Positions 24,415 to 33,370 of a stretch of 64,000 bases of DNA are shown here, piece by piece; the first letter of the stretch is position 1; each line of letters starts with the position of its first letter. The stretch is taken from positions 496,001 to 560,000 of the forward strand of contig NZ_JBNRLS010000003.1 in NCBI RefSeq assembly GCF_050379415.1, in the 5' to 3' direction. The notes under the pieces are model-generated. The model made no database searches. It was not told where the DNA came from and was given only the letters and a program-made list of their open reading frames with translations. Source of the DNA: Marinobacter sp050379415. Lineage in GTDB: Bacteria > Pseudomonadota > Gammaproteobacteria > Pseudomonadales > Oleiphilaceae. The translations under genes and the position numbers were made by a program.

Positions 24415-25398
24415 TCAGCCTTCCGGGGCAACCAGCAGTACCACCGCGCCGGTTGCCAGCAGATTGATCAGGGTCAGGGGCAGGCATACCTTCCAGCCAA
24501 AGTTCATCACCCGGTCATAGCGGGGTCTGGGCAGGGAGGCCCGCAGCAGGATGAACAACAGCAGGAAGAACCCGGTCTTGATCGCAAACCAGAGCACCGG
24601 CGGCAACCAGGGGCCGTGCCAGCCGCCAAAGAACAGGGTGACGATCAGCGCAGACACCAGCACCATGCCCACGTACTCGCCAATGAAAAACAGCCCGAAT
24701 TTCATGCCCGAGTATTCAATGTGATAACCGTCCGCCAACTCCTGCTCGGCCTCCGGCTGGTCAAAGGGGTGGCGGTGGGTGACAGCGATACCGGCAATCA
24801 GGAAGGTACAGAAGCCAAAGAACTGGGGCACCACGAACCACAAGCCTTCCTGGGCCGCGACAATCTCGCGCATGTTGAAGGAGCCCGCCAGGGCCACCAC
24901 GCCCATCAATGACAGCCCCATGAATACCTCATAGGAAACCGTCTGGGCGGACGAGCGCATGGCGCCCAACAATGCGTACTTGTTGCCACTGGCCCAGCCC
25001 CCCAGCAGCACCGCGTAGACATTGATGCCTGCCATGGCCAGGAAGAACAGCAATCCGATGTGCAGGTCCGCAATGCCCCACCCGGGTGTAATCGGAATCA
25101 CGATGAAAGAGAGCAGCAGGGAGGCAAAGGCAATCACCGGCGCCAACAGGAACAGTGGCCGGTCCGCAAACGGCGGAATCCAGTCTTCCTTGAAAAAGAT
25201 CTTGATCATGTCCGCGACCAGCTGGAGGAGCCCGAACGGTCCGACCCGGTTGGGGCCGTAGCGGTCCTGCCAGAGCCCCAGCAGGCGACGCTCGACAATG
25301 GTCAGGGCGGCGCCCAGAAGCACCGCGCCCAGCAGAATCACCAGGGCCTGGAACATGGCCCAGAGAATGGTCTGCCATTCCGGTGTCAGCCAGCTCAT
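24415..25398 (-). CDS. nuoH: NADH-quinone oxidoreductase subunit H
   Basis: A 327-residue membrane subunit with about eight helices that forms part of the quinone chamber. Diagnostic segments are ERRLLGLWQDRYGPNRVGPF, GLLQLVADMIKIFFKEDWIP and HPFDQPEAEQELADGYHIEY. It overlaps the nuoG stop by 4 nt. Confidence 0.95.
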   Translation of the reverse strand: MSWLTPEWQTILWAMFQALVILLGAVLLGAALTIVERRLLGLWQDRYGPNRVGPFGLLQLVADMIKIFFKEDWIPPFADRPLFLLAPVIAFASLLLSFIVIPITPGWGIADLHIGLLFFLAMAGINVYAVLLGGWASGNKYALLGAMRSSAQTVSYEVFMGLSLMGVVALAGSFNMREIVAAQEGLWFVVPQFFGFCTFLIAGIAVTHRHPFDQPEAEQELADGYHIEYSGMKFGLFFIGEYVGMVLVSALIVTLFFGGWHGPWLPPVLWFAIKTGFFLLLFILLRASLPRPRYDRVMNFGWKVCLPLTLINLLATGAVVLLVAPEG

Positions 25399-28163
25399 GG
25401 ACGCACCTCCTCGCCGGGTGTCGGCGTGGAACCCGGCCCCGCGGTCAGCGTGACCGGACCATCAGCGATACCCATCGGAACACTGCCGGCCGGCAGGCCC
25501 ACCAACCCCCGGGGCCAGTCCGCCTGGACACGGGCCGGCAACGTCACGCAAACCTGCTCGCCAGTGACAGTGACCAGCCCGCCCAGCTCGGCACCCAGGG
25601 CTGTGGCATCGGCTTCCGAAAGCAGCAGCACCGATGTCTCCATCCGCCGGCGAATGGGCTCTGCCCGGGCCGAGGTTTCCTCGCCGCCGAACAGGCGAGG
25701 CAGAACCATGGCCCGGTAATTCGTTCCAGACGGCTGGTAGGCTGCCGGAATATCGCCCTCATAGTGATAGTGCCCGGGCCGGGGATTGAGTATCCGGATA
25801 CCCGGGTCGCCCCCGCGCAAATGGCCACCCACTTCGTCGGTGAACTTGTTCCAGGCCTGGGGCGAATTCCAGCCTGGCGCCCAGGCAAAGGGCACCTGCT
25901 GGTGCGGGTGCCGGAAACCGCTGTACCCCTCCATGGAAAAGGCCAGTGCGGTGTCCGGATCCTGGGGTACCCGTGGCTCGCTGACACTCTGGTCGGCACG
26001 CATGGACGTCCGGCCGCTGTATCGATGGGGTTCCCGGGCCAGCCGCAGACCCTCGATGCGGAAACCGGCATCAGGGGCGGCCCCGGTAATCAATGCAAGA
26101 TCCGGGCAGGCCCGGCTGCAGGCCAAGGTTACCTGGTCGAGGGTGATGTCCCCCGGTATCTCGCCGTTCAGTTTGGCCGAGAGACCGTGCAGCCAACGCC
26201 AGCTTTCGTGAATCCGGGCTTCCGGGCGAAGATAGCCCGGCTCAAATACCTGGAAGAAGCGCTGGGCCCGCCCCTCCAGATTGACCAGAGTGCCATCACC
26301 CTCGGCAAAGCTGGCTGCCGGCAGCGAGAAGGTTGCCCGGTTCAGCGTGGCGGTGCGCTGATGGTCCAGCACCACCAACGCCTCGACTCTCGCCAGGGCC
26401 GCGTCCACCGCGGCTTCCGGCAGGCGCTGATATAGGTCATTTTCCAGAATCACCGCCGCATCGGCGCTTCCGTCTGTGAGCCGGTCGAGCGCCCACTCCA
26501 GGGGCTGACCGCCCAGCAATGCCAGACCGGTGCTGTTCACTTCCCGGCGAACAAACAGCAGCCCGCCCCGTTTGGCGCGCCGGGCCAATGCCCGGGCAAT
26601 GTTGCCGGCAGCCCGGATGATGGCCGGGGAATTCAGCGCCCCACCGCTGACCACCAGCGGCCGTTCAGCGGCCAGCAATGCGCGGGCAATCTCGGAGGCC
26701 CGGGACCGCAGCGTCGCGTCGAGATTGGGCACGTCCGGGGCGGTCGGATCGATGGCGTGGGCCACCGCAAATCCGAGCCGCGCGATATCGTCAGGGGCAA
26801 GCGCCAGACGGCTCCGGGCAAGGGTGTCCAGCTCGGTTTCAGCGGGATAGGCAATAAACAGCGGCTGGCAATGATCCTGGGCCAGGGTTTTCATGGCATC
26901 GGCATGCCAGCGGGGGATACCCAGCCTGGCCGCGTACTCCGCCGGCGGCGAGGTAATCGCCTGGCGAATGGAAAGACCAAGCCGCGCTGCGCTTTCCATA
27001 GGATCTTCGCCGAGCAGGAGCATGGCATCGTGCCCTTCCACCTCTCGCAACGTGGGCGCTGGCAACCCACAACTTCGGCCCTGTTCATCCATCAGGTCGA
27101 GGCAGGTTTGCTCGTTCTCATTGATGCCGGTGGAAAAGTTGGTCTCACCCACCAGTTCCCGGAGCTGATGATTGCTTTCCAGGCTGGCCCGGGGCGAACC
27201 TATGCCGATGACCCGGCGGGCGTGGCGCAGAGTCTCCGTTATCCGGGCCAGGGCCGTATCCACCCCGAGCTGTTCCGGCTCCTGCGCCGGTTCGCGCTCC
27301 TGGCCCGACCGGAACTCAGGCACTCTGGGCCGATCCTGCCGGTTCACATAGCCATAGCCGAAACGGCCCAGATCACACAGGAAAAACCCGTTTACCTCAC
27401 CGTGGTAGCGGTTCTCGATCCGCCGGATTTCGCCGTAGCGTTCGCCCGGGCTTATGTTGCACCCCACCGCGCACTGGTGGCAGATGCCCGGCGCGAACTG
27501 CAGGTCCCACTTGCGGGTGTAATGATCGGAGTGGCTCTGGTCGGTGAAGACACCGGTCGGGCAGACTTCGGTCAGGTTGCCGGCGAAGCGACTTTCCAGG
27601 GTGCCTTCCTGGTGCCGTCCGAAGTAGACATTGTCCTTGGAACCGAAGGCCCCCAGGTCAGTCCCGCCTGCGTAGTCATTGTAAAAGCGCACACAGCGGT
27701 AACAGGTGATGCAGCGATTCATCTCGTGGGCTATAAAGGGGCCCAGATACTGATTGCGCCGGGTGCGTTTGCGGAACCGGTAACGGCGGCGATCGTGGCC
27801 GGTCATCACGGTCATGTCCTGCAGGTGGCAGTGGCCGCCTTCCTCACAGACCGGGCAATCATGGGGGTGGTTGATCATCAGCCACTCCACCACGCTGGCC
27901 CGGAAGGCGCGGGCTTCCTCATCCTCAATATCAATGCGGGTGCCGTCGGCGGCCGGCGTCATACAGGACATCACCAGCATACCCCTGTCGTCCTCGCTGT
28001 CCTTGTATTGGCGCACGGCACACTGGCGGCAGGCGCCGACACTGCCCATGGCCGGATGCCAACAGAAATAGGGGATATCCAGGCCCAGGGACAGGCAAGC
28101 CTGAAGCAGGTTGTCTGCCCCGTTCACCTCGTAGCTCTGGCCGTCCACGTGGATGGTTGCCAT
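25395..28163 (-). CDS. nuoG: NADH-quinone oxidoreductase subunit G
   Basis: A 922-residue iron-sulfur subunit. The N-terminal ferredoxin domain has the cluster ligands in YFCWHPAMGSVGACRQC. HDCPVCEEGGHCHLQD and RCITCYRCVRF follow for the N4 and N5 type clusters, then CHQCAVGC at the start of the molybdopterin-oxidoreductase-like domain, the extra N7-type cluster site of E. coli-like enzymes. The large C-terminal domain carries no molybdenum cofactor in complex I. GGGAG precedes the ATG by about 11 nt, and the gene starts 38 bases after nuoF. Confidence 0.95.
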   Translation of the reverse strand: MATIHVDGQSYEVNGADNLLQACLSLGLDIPYFCWHPAMGSVGACRQCAVRQYKDSEDDRGMLVMSCMTPAADGTRIDIEDEEARAFRASVVEWLMINHPHDCPVCEEGGHCHLQDMTVMTGHDRRRYRFRKRTRRNQYLGPFIAHEMNRCITCYRCVRFYNDYAGGTDLGAFGSKDNVYFGRHQEGTLESRFAGNLTEVCPTGVFTDQSHSDHYTRKWDLQFAPGICHQCAVGCNISPGERYGEIRRIENRYHGEVNGFFLCDLGRFGYGYVNRQDRPRVPEFRSGQEREPAQEPEQLGVDTALARITETLRHARRVIGIGSPRASLESNHQLRELVGETNFSTGINENEQTCLDLMDEQGRSCGLPAPTLREVEGHDAMLLLGEDPMESAARLGLSIRQAITSPPAEYAARLGIPRWHADAMKTLAQDHCQPLFIAYPAETELDTLARSRLALAPDDIARLGFAVAHAIDPTAPDVPNLDATLRSRASEIARALLAAERPLVVSGGALNSPAIIRAAGNIARALARRAKRGGLLFVRREVNSTGLALLGGQPLEWALDRLTDGSADAAVILENDLYQRLPEAAVDAALARVEALVVLDHQRTATLNRATFSLPAASFAEGDGTLVNLEGRAQRFFQVFEPGYLRPEARIHESWRWLHGLSAKLNGEIPGDITLDQVTLACSRACPDLALITGAAPDAGFRIEGLRLAREPHRYSGRTSMRADQSVSEPRVPQDPDTALAFSMEGYSGFRHPHQQVPFAWAPGWNSPQAWNKFTDEVGGHLRGGDPGIRILNPRPGHYHYEGDIPAAYQPSGTNYRAMVLPRLFGGEETSARAEPIRRRMETSVLLLSEADATALGAELGGLVTVTGEQVCVTLPARVQADWPRGLVGLPAGSVPMGIADGPVTLTAGPGSTPTPGEEVRP

Positions 28164-28201
28164 GGTGCCGGTTTACTCCCTGTTCGCCGCCAGTGATCGT
28201 T

Positions 28202-29572
28202 TCATGCTCCCCCCGCCGGTATGGGATCGGCATGGGCCTTCCCCCTCGGATAGCACACGCCCTGCTCGAATTCACGCCGGAAATGCCGGAGCGCGGTCTG
28301 AAGGGGCATGGCCGCGCCGGGCGCATGGGCACAGAAGGTGAGGCCCGGGCCGCAGTCGGCCGCCAGCTTGTCCAGCAGCTCCACATCGCCGGCTTCACCC
28401 TCGCCCCGCTCCAGGGCCAGCAACAGCTTCACGGTCCAGGGCAGTCCATCCCGGCAGGGCGTGCACCAGCCGCAGGACTCGCGGGCAAAGAACTCTTCCA
28501 GATTGCGCATCAGCGCGACCATGCTCTGATCCTCGGTCACCACCGTAATCAGGCCGGTACCCAGGCGGCTGCCTTCCTTGCCCACGGTGTCGAAATCCAG
28601 GGGCAGTTCCAGGTGTTCCGGCAACAGGAACCCGGTACTGGCACCCCCGGGCAACCAGGCCTTGAGCTTCCTGCCCTCTCGCAGGCCACCGGCCAGTTCC
28701 AGGAGCTCCCGGCCAGTGGTACCGATGGGTAACTCCCAGAGACCGGGCCGGTTCACCAGCCCGGAAGCGCCATAAAGTTTGGTGCCGCCGTCCTCGGTGC
28801 GATCCCCGGACAGCCCCTGGTACCAGTCGGCTCCTCGCAGCATCACGGCCGGCACGTTGCACAGGGTTTCCACATTGTTCACTACCGTGGGTTTGCCCCA
28901 GGCCCCGGACTGGCCGGGAAACGGAGGCTTGGCCCGCGGATTGGCCCGGTGGCCTTCCAACGAATTAAGCAGCGCAGTCTCCTCGCCGCAGATATAGCGC
29001 CCGGCCCCGGTGTGCAAGGCGACGTCAAAATCAAAGCCGCTGCCGGCAATGTCCGGACCGAGCCAGCCGGCTTCCCGGGCTTCGGCAAGGGCCTCGGTGA
29101 GCACCCGGGCCGATTCCACGTACTCCCCGCGCAAGAAGATGTAGCCGTATCGGGCGTTATTGGCGAAGGCCGCCAGGATCATGCCTTCGATCAACAGATG
29201 GGGCTGCTGTTCCATGAGCAGGCGATCCTTGAAGGTGCCCGGCTCCATCTCATCGGCATTGCAGACGATGTACCCGCGGGGAATGTCGCCACCCTGCAGG
29301 GTGAGGCTCCATTTCAGGCCGGCGGAAAACCCCGCGCCACCGCGACCCCGGACATTGGCCTCCTTCATGGCGGCGATGACGGCGCCGGGATGGTGCCCGT
29401 TCAAAACCTGCGAGACCGCCTGATAGCCTTCTTTCGATTCGTATTCTTTCAGGCCCACCACCTGACCATCATCCCGCAGTCGCCAGGTCAGCGGATGGGT
29501 GTCCGGCGACCGATCGGCACCCGGCTGCAACAGACGGCTTCTGTAGATCGGGGACTGGCGCTGGCTGTTCAC
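28202..29572 (-). CDS. nuoF: NADH-quinone oxidoreductase subunit F (FMN, NADH site)
   Basis: A 456-residue subunit holding FMN and the NADH site. The flavin/NADH motif is GRGGAGFSAGLKW, the second site is GAGRYICGEETALLNSLEG, and the N3 cluster motif is ESCGWCTPCRDG. I chose the GTG at 29572 because it overlaps the nuoE stop (GTGA) and yields a normal N-terminus (MNSQRQSPIYRSRLL); the longer frame upstream is out-of-frame nuoE sequence. It is the electron entry point of complex I. Confidence 0.95.
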   Translation of the reverse strand: MNSQRQSPIYRSRLLQPGADRSPDTHPLTWRLRDDGQVVGLKEYESKEGYQAVSQVLNGHHPGAVIAAMKEANVRGRGGAGFSAGLKWSLTLQGGDIPRGYIVCNADEMEPGTFKDRLLMEQQPHLLIEGMILAAFANNARYGYIFLRGEYVESARVLTEALAEAREAGWLGPDIAGSGFDFDVALHTGAGRYICGEETALLNSLEGHRANPRAKPPFPGQSGAWGKPTVVNNVETLCNVPAVMLRGADWYQGLSGDRTEDGGTKLYGASGLVNRPGLWELPIGTTGRELLELAGGLREGRKLKAWLPGGASTGFLLPEHLELPLDFDTVGKEGSRLGTGLITVVTEDQSMVALMRNLEEFFARESCGWCTPCRDGLPWTVKLLLALERGEGEAGDVELLDKLAADCGPGLTFCAHAPGAAMPLQTALRHFRREFEQGVCYPRGKAHADPIPAGGA

Positions 29573-30084
29573 GGGTAGCCCTCCAGAATGTCCGCCAGAT
29601 CCTCTTCGCCCACGGGGCCATAGACGTCGTCGCCGATCATCATGGCTGGCCCGCCATCGCAGGCGCCCAGACAGCAAACCGGCAACAGGGTGAAGCGGCC
29701 GTCGGGCGTGGTCTGGCCCAGGCCTATACCGAGTCTGTCCGTCAGCTTCTCCCGGAGCTGGTCAGAGCCGGTCAGGAAACAGGAGCTGCTGTCGCACACC
29801 AGGATGACATGACGCCCCACGGGCTGCCGGAAGATCAGGCTGTAAAAGGTGGCCACGCCTTCGACACTGGCCGGCCCCACGCCCAACACCCGGGCAATGG
29901 CAGGAATCGCATCATCCGGTACCCAACCATGGCGACGCTGGACGATCTTCAACGCTTCAATGCACGCGGCCTGGGGCTGCTCGTAGTGGCTGGCCTCCGC
30001 GCGCATGGCGGCTTCGTCCTCCGGATGGAGCCGGAAGCCGTCGGTGGTGATGGTCTGTGGTGTCGGTGTCGTTTCCATCGTCAT
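29569..30084 (-). CDS. nuoE: NADH-quinone oxidoreductase subunit E ([2Fe-2S])
   Basis: A 171-residue thioredoxin-fold subunit. Cluster N1a ligands are in VCDSSSCFLTG and PVCCLGACDGGP. It forms the NADH-dehydrogenase module with NuoF and NuoG. The start overlaps the nuoCD stop and the stop overlaps the nuoF GTG start. Confidence 0.95.
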   Translation of the reverse strand: MTMETTPTPQTITTDGFRLHPEDEAAMRAEASHYEQPQAACIEALKIVQRRHGWVPDDAIPAIARVLGVGPASVEGVATFYSLIFRQPVGRHVILVCDSSSCFLTGSDQLREKLTDRLGIGLGQTTPDGRFTLLPVCCLGACDGGPAMMIGDDVYGPVGEEDLADILEGYP

Positions 30085-31841
30085 CGGTCCACGTCCGCCA
30101 TTACGAAATCGATGCTGCCCAGATGGGCGATCAGGTCCGGCACGAAGCCGCCACGCATCACGCTGGGAATCTGCTGCAGGTGTGGAAAACTGGGTGTCCG
30201 GATCCGGGTCCGGTAACTCATGGTGTTGCCATCACTGGTCAGGTAATAGCTGTTGATGCCCTTGGTGGCCTCCACCATCTGCATCGACTCCTGGGGTTTG
30301 AGCACCGGCCCCCAGGACACCTGCAGAAAGTGGGTGATCAGGGTTTCAATGTGTTCCAGCATCCGTTCACGGGGTGGTGGCGTGGTCAGGGGATGGTCCG
30401 CCTTGAAGTCCCCGGCGGGCATGTGATCCACGCATTGCTGGATGATCCGAAGGCTCTGGCGCATTTCGTCGATCCGGAGCTGGCCCCGGTCGAAGACATC
30501 ACCCCGGTCGCCCAGGGGCACCTCGAATTCGAAGTTGTCGTAACCGGAATAGGGGCGCTGTTTGCGCAGATCGAAATTGCACCCGGTGGCCCGGAGATTC
30601 GGACCGGTGACACCCCAGGCCAGCGCCTGGGCGGTATCAAAGGCGGCCACGTTGCGGGTCCTGTCCCGCACCAGCGCGTTTTCCATCATGGCCCGCTCGT
30701 ATTCCCGCAGCCGGGGTGGCATCCAGTCGAGAAATTCCTGCACCAGTTTCTCCCAGCCCTGGGGCAGATCCTGCATGACCCCGCCAATACGGTACCAGGC
30801 CGGATGCATTCGGAAGCCGGTGATCCCCTCAATCACCTTGTAGCCACGCTGGCGGTCGCTGAAGGTGAAAAACACCGGGGTCATGGCGCCCAGGTCCTGC
30901 AGGTAGGTGCCGAGGAACAGCAGGTGACTGGTGATTCGGAACAGCTCGGCCATCATCACCCGGATGGTTTTCACCCGGTCTGGCACCTCGATGCCGGCCA
31001 GCTTTTCCACCGCCAGCACGTAGGGCAGGTTATTCATCACCCCGCCGGTGTAATCGATGCGGTCGGTGTAGGGAATGAAGCTGTGCCAGGACTGGCGCTC
31101 GGCCATTTTCTCCGCGCCCCGGTGGTGATAGCCAATGTCCGGCACGCAATCGATGATTTCCTCACCGTCCAGTTGCAGCACAATACGGAAAGCACCGTGG
31201 GCGGAGGGGTGGTTGGGCCCGAGGTTCAGGAACATGAACTCGGCGCCGTCCCGTTCCCGCGCCATGCCCCAGGCTTCAGGCCTGAACTGGAGTGCTTCCT
31301 GCTCGGTCCGCTGGCCCTCTACCGTCAATGTGTAGGGATCGAACTCCGTGGCCCGGGCGGGGTAATCCTTGCGCAGGGGGTGTCCTGTCCAGGTGGGCGG
31401 CATCAGGATGCGCTCGAGGTGCGGGTGGCCGGAAAAGCCTATACCGAACATGTCCCAGACTTCCCGCTCATACCAGTTGGCCGCCGGAAAAATGCCGGTG
31501 GCGGTAGGGACGCTAAGGTCTTCCTCAGCCAGAGCGACTTTGAGCATGATGTCCCGATTGCGGTTAATGGACATCAACTGATAGAAAACGGTGAAATCCG
31601 AATCCGGCAGGCCCTGGCGATTGCCACGCAGCCGCTCGTCTGTCGCTGACAAGTCGTACAACAGATCGTAGGGCGCATCCAGGCTCTTCAGGTAGCCCAA
31701 AATATCGGTCAGTGCCGTCCGCAACACCCACAGCACGGGCATGCCGGTACGAGTCTGCTGGCAGCAAAGCACAGCCTCGCCAAAGTCCCGTTGCAGGGCT
31801 TCGACCAGTTCAACGTCGGCGTTTTCTGCGCTACTGCTCAT
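30081..31841 (-). CDS. nuoCD: NADH-quinone oxidoreductase fused subunit C/D
   Basis: A 586-residue fusion of NuoC (about residues 1-185, with ERILMPPTWTGHPLRKDYP near the junction) and NuoD (about 205-586, with NLGPNHPSAHGAFRIVLQLD, HRGAEKMAE and the C-terminal DFVMADVDR). The fusion is typical of Enterobacteria, Pseudomonas and relatives. NuoD contributes to the quinone-binding pocket next to the N2 cluster of NuoB. It starts 49 bases after nuoB. Confidence 0.95.
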   Translation of the reverse strand: MSSSAENADVELVEALQRDFGEAVLCCQQTRTGMPVLWVLRTALTDILGYLKSLDAPYDLLYDLSATDERLRGNRQGLPDSDFTVFYQLMSINRNRDIMLKVALAEEDLSVPTATGIFPAANWYEREVWDMFGIGFSGHPHLERILMPPTWTGHPLRKDYPARATEFDPYTLTVEGQRTEQEALQFRPEAWGMARERDGAEFMFLNLGPNHPSAHGAFRIVLQLDGEEIIDCVPDIGYHHRGAEKMAERQSWHSFIPYTDRIDYTGGVMNNLPYVLAVEKLAGIEVPDRVKTIRVMMAELFRITSHLLFLGTYLQDLGAMTPVFFTFSDRQRGYKVIEGITGFRMHPAWYRIGGVMQDLPQGWEKLVQEFLDWMPPRLREYERAMMENALVRDRTRNVAAFDTAQALAWGVTGPNLRATGCNFDLRKQRPYSGYDNFEFEVPLGDRGDVFDRGQLRIDEMRQSLRIIQQCVDHMPAGDFKADHPLTTPPPRERMLEHIETLITHFLQVSWGPVLKPQESMQMVEATKGINSYYLTSDGNTMSYRTRIRTPSFPHLQQIPSVMRGGFVPDLIAHLGSIDFVMADVDR

Positions 31842-31890
31842 GCTCGTGGTTTGACTCCTGACAATCAGTTGTAAACGACGGCAAGCGGCT

Positions 31891-32568
31891 TTAAAGCTTG
31901 TCGGGGCTCCTCAATTCCATGGTCTGGATTCGCTGATCCCGCCATTTCTCTCGCTGTGAAGGCATCTCGGCCCGGTATACGCCCTGGTCACCGACCACCC
32001 AGGAAAGTGGCCGCCGCTCTTCCTGAATGGAGTCCTGCAGCAGCTGCAATCCCTGCAGGAACGCCTCCGGACGGGGTGGACACCCGGGCACATACACATC
32101 AACCGGCAGGAATTTATCCACCCCCTGGACCACTGAGTAGATGTCGTACATACCGCCAGAGTTGGCGCAGGAGCCCATGGAAATCACCCATTTCGGCTCC
32201 AGCATCTGGTCATAAAGCTGCTGGATCACTGGCGCCATCTTGATGAAGCAGGTGCCGGCAATCACCATGAAATCGGCCTGTCTGGGCGACGCCCGGATCA
32301 CCTCCGAGCCGAATCGGGCAATATCGTGGGGCGCGGTAAAGGCAGTGGTCATTTCCACATAGCAACAGGACAGCCCGAAGTTATAGGGCCAGAGGGAATT
32401 CTTGCGACCCCAGTTGACCGCCGAATTCAGCACTTCACTCAACTTTCCTGTAAAGACATTGCGTTCAAGCTGTTGTTTGACCGGATCCTCGACCCTCTCG
32501 CGCCGATCCACCGGATAACGGGTATTGCTTCCCGCAGAACCCTCAGCCCGGGTCAGGGTATAGGCCAT
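31891..32568 (-). CDS. nuoB: NADH-quinone oxidoreductase subunit B (N2 cluster)
   Basis: A 225-residue subunit holding the terminal [4Fe-4S] cluster N2. Its ligands are in GLSCCYVEM, VISMGSCANSGG and VPGCPPRPEAF. GGGAGG lies close to the ATG. It reduces quinone at the interface with NuoD and NuoH. The 77-base gap to nuoA is the widest in the operon. Confidence 0.95.
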   Translation of the reverse strand: MAYTLTRAEGSAGSNTRYPVDRRERVEDPVKQQLERNVFTGKLSEVLNSAVNWGRKNSLWPYNFGLSCCYVEMTTAFTAPHDIARFGSEVIRASPRQADFMVIAGTCFIKMAPVIQQLYDQMLEPKWVISMGSCANSGGMYDIYSVVQGVDKFLPVDVYVPGCPPRPEAFLQGLQLLQDSIQEERRPLSWVVGDQGVYRAEMPSQREKWRDQRIQTMELRSPDKL

Positions 32569-32645
32569 GAAAACCTCCCTTGATGGTCACACTACCCCGT
32601 TCCTCTCCCGATTCCGCAGAATCCGGAGACCCGGAGAGTGTGTTT

Positions 32646-33056
32646 CTATGCGCCGCGCTTGCTTGCCGGGCTCTGCTCGGGTGCCCAGTCCAGGGCGCCG
32701 GTGCGACTGTCGTAGACGAGTCCGGCCAGCAGGACGAAGATGAATACAGCGGCTCCCCAGAAACCGGTCCATCCGACATCGGGGATGACGATGGCCCAGG
32801 CAAACAGGAAAACCGCTTCAATGTCGAAGATGACAAACAGCATTGCCACCAGGTAGAACTGAACAGAAAACCGCTGGCGGGCACTGCCGGCGCCGACGAT
32901 GCCCGATTCGAAGGGAAGAGACTTGCTGATACCGCGACTGCGGCCACCCAACAGGCTGGACGCCCCCACCATGAAGGCGCACAAACCCGCTACCGCAAGG
33001 ATGAAAAAGCCGGTAGCCCAATATTCGGCGATGCCATTTGCTGCCGTTTCAACCAT
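32646..33056 (-). CDS. nuoA: NADH-quinone oxidoreductase subunit A
   Basis: A 136-residue membrane subunit with three helices and the conserved FESGIVGAG and FDIEAVFLFAWA segments. It is the first gene of the 13-gene operon and has the RBS GAGGGGA upstream. The operon promoter should lie between 33057 and the tRNA gene at 33226, but I see no consensus motif there. Confidence 0.95.
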   Translation of the reverse strand: MVETAANGIAEYWATGFFILAVAGLCAFMVGASSLLGGRSRGISKSLPFESGIVGAGSARQRFSVQFYLVAMLFVIFDIEAVFLFAWAIVIPDVGWTGFWGAAVFIFVLLAGLVYDSRTGALDWAPEQSPASKRGA

Positions 33057-33225
33057 GCAGTTTCCCCTCGACAGCCTTGCAGCTGCCGTGTTGGATACCT
33101 GTCTTAAAAGCTAGCAACGGCCCCGCGATTGCGCAAACCGAAGCGGGAATCCAACTCGCAAATGCGCAACCTTATGATGTAAAAGATGTTACAGATGACC
33201 GGGAGTAGTGTGCGAAGATAAGGAG

Positions 33226-33299
33226 TGGAGCGGGTGAAGGGAATCGAACCCTCGTATGCAGCTTGGGAAGCTGCCGTTCTACCATTGAACTACACCCGC
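33226..33299 (-). tRNA. tRNA-Gly(CCC)
   Basis: Read on the minus strand, the acceptor stem is GCGGGTG paired with CACCCGC, followed by T and an encoded CCA. The anticodon stem GCAGC/GCTGC encloses the loop TTCCCAA, giving anticodon CCC, which decodes GGG. The T arm contains GGTTCGATTCC. The total is 74 nt including CCA. It lies between nuoA and a K+/H+ antiporter gene. Confidence 0.95.
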
Positions 33300-33370
33300 A
33301 TAAGCAGTGGCCGCGAGTGAAATATAAGCGGACGGCCCGCTTTTGGGCAAGCCTTGTGTCTGGAGATTAA

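Noticed and set aside
30057..31649. 530-aa plus-strand open frame
   Set aside because: It is antisense to nuoCD and carries no recognisable domain.
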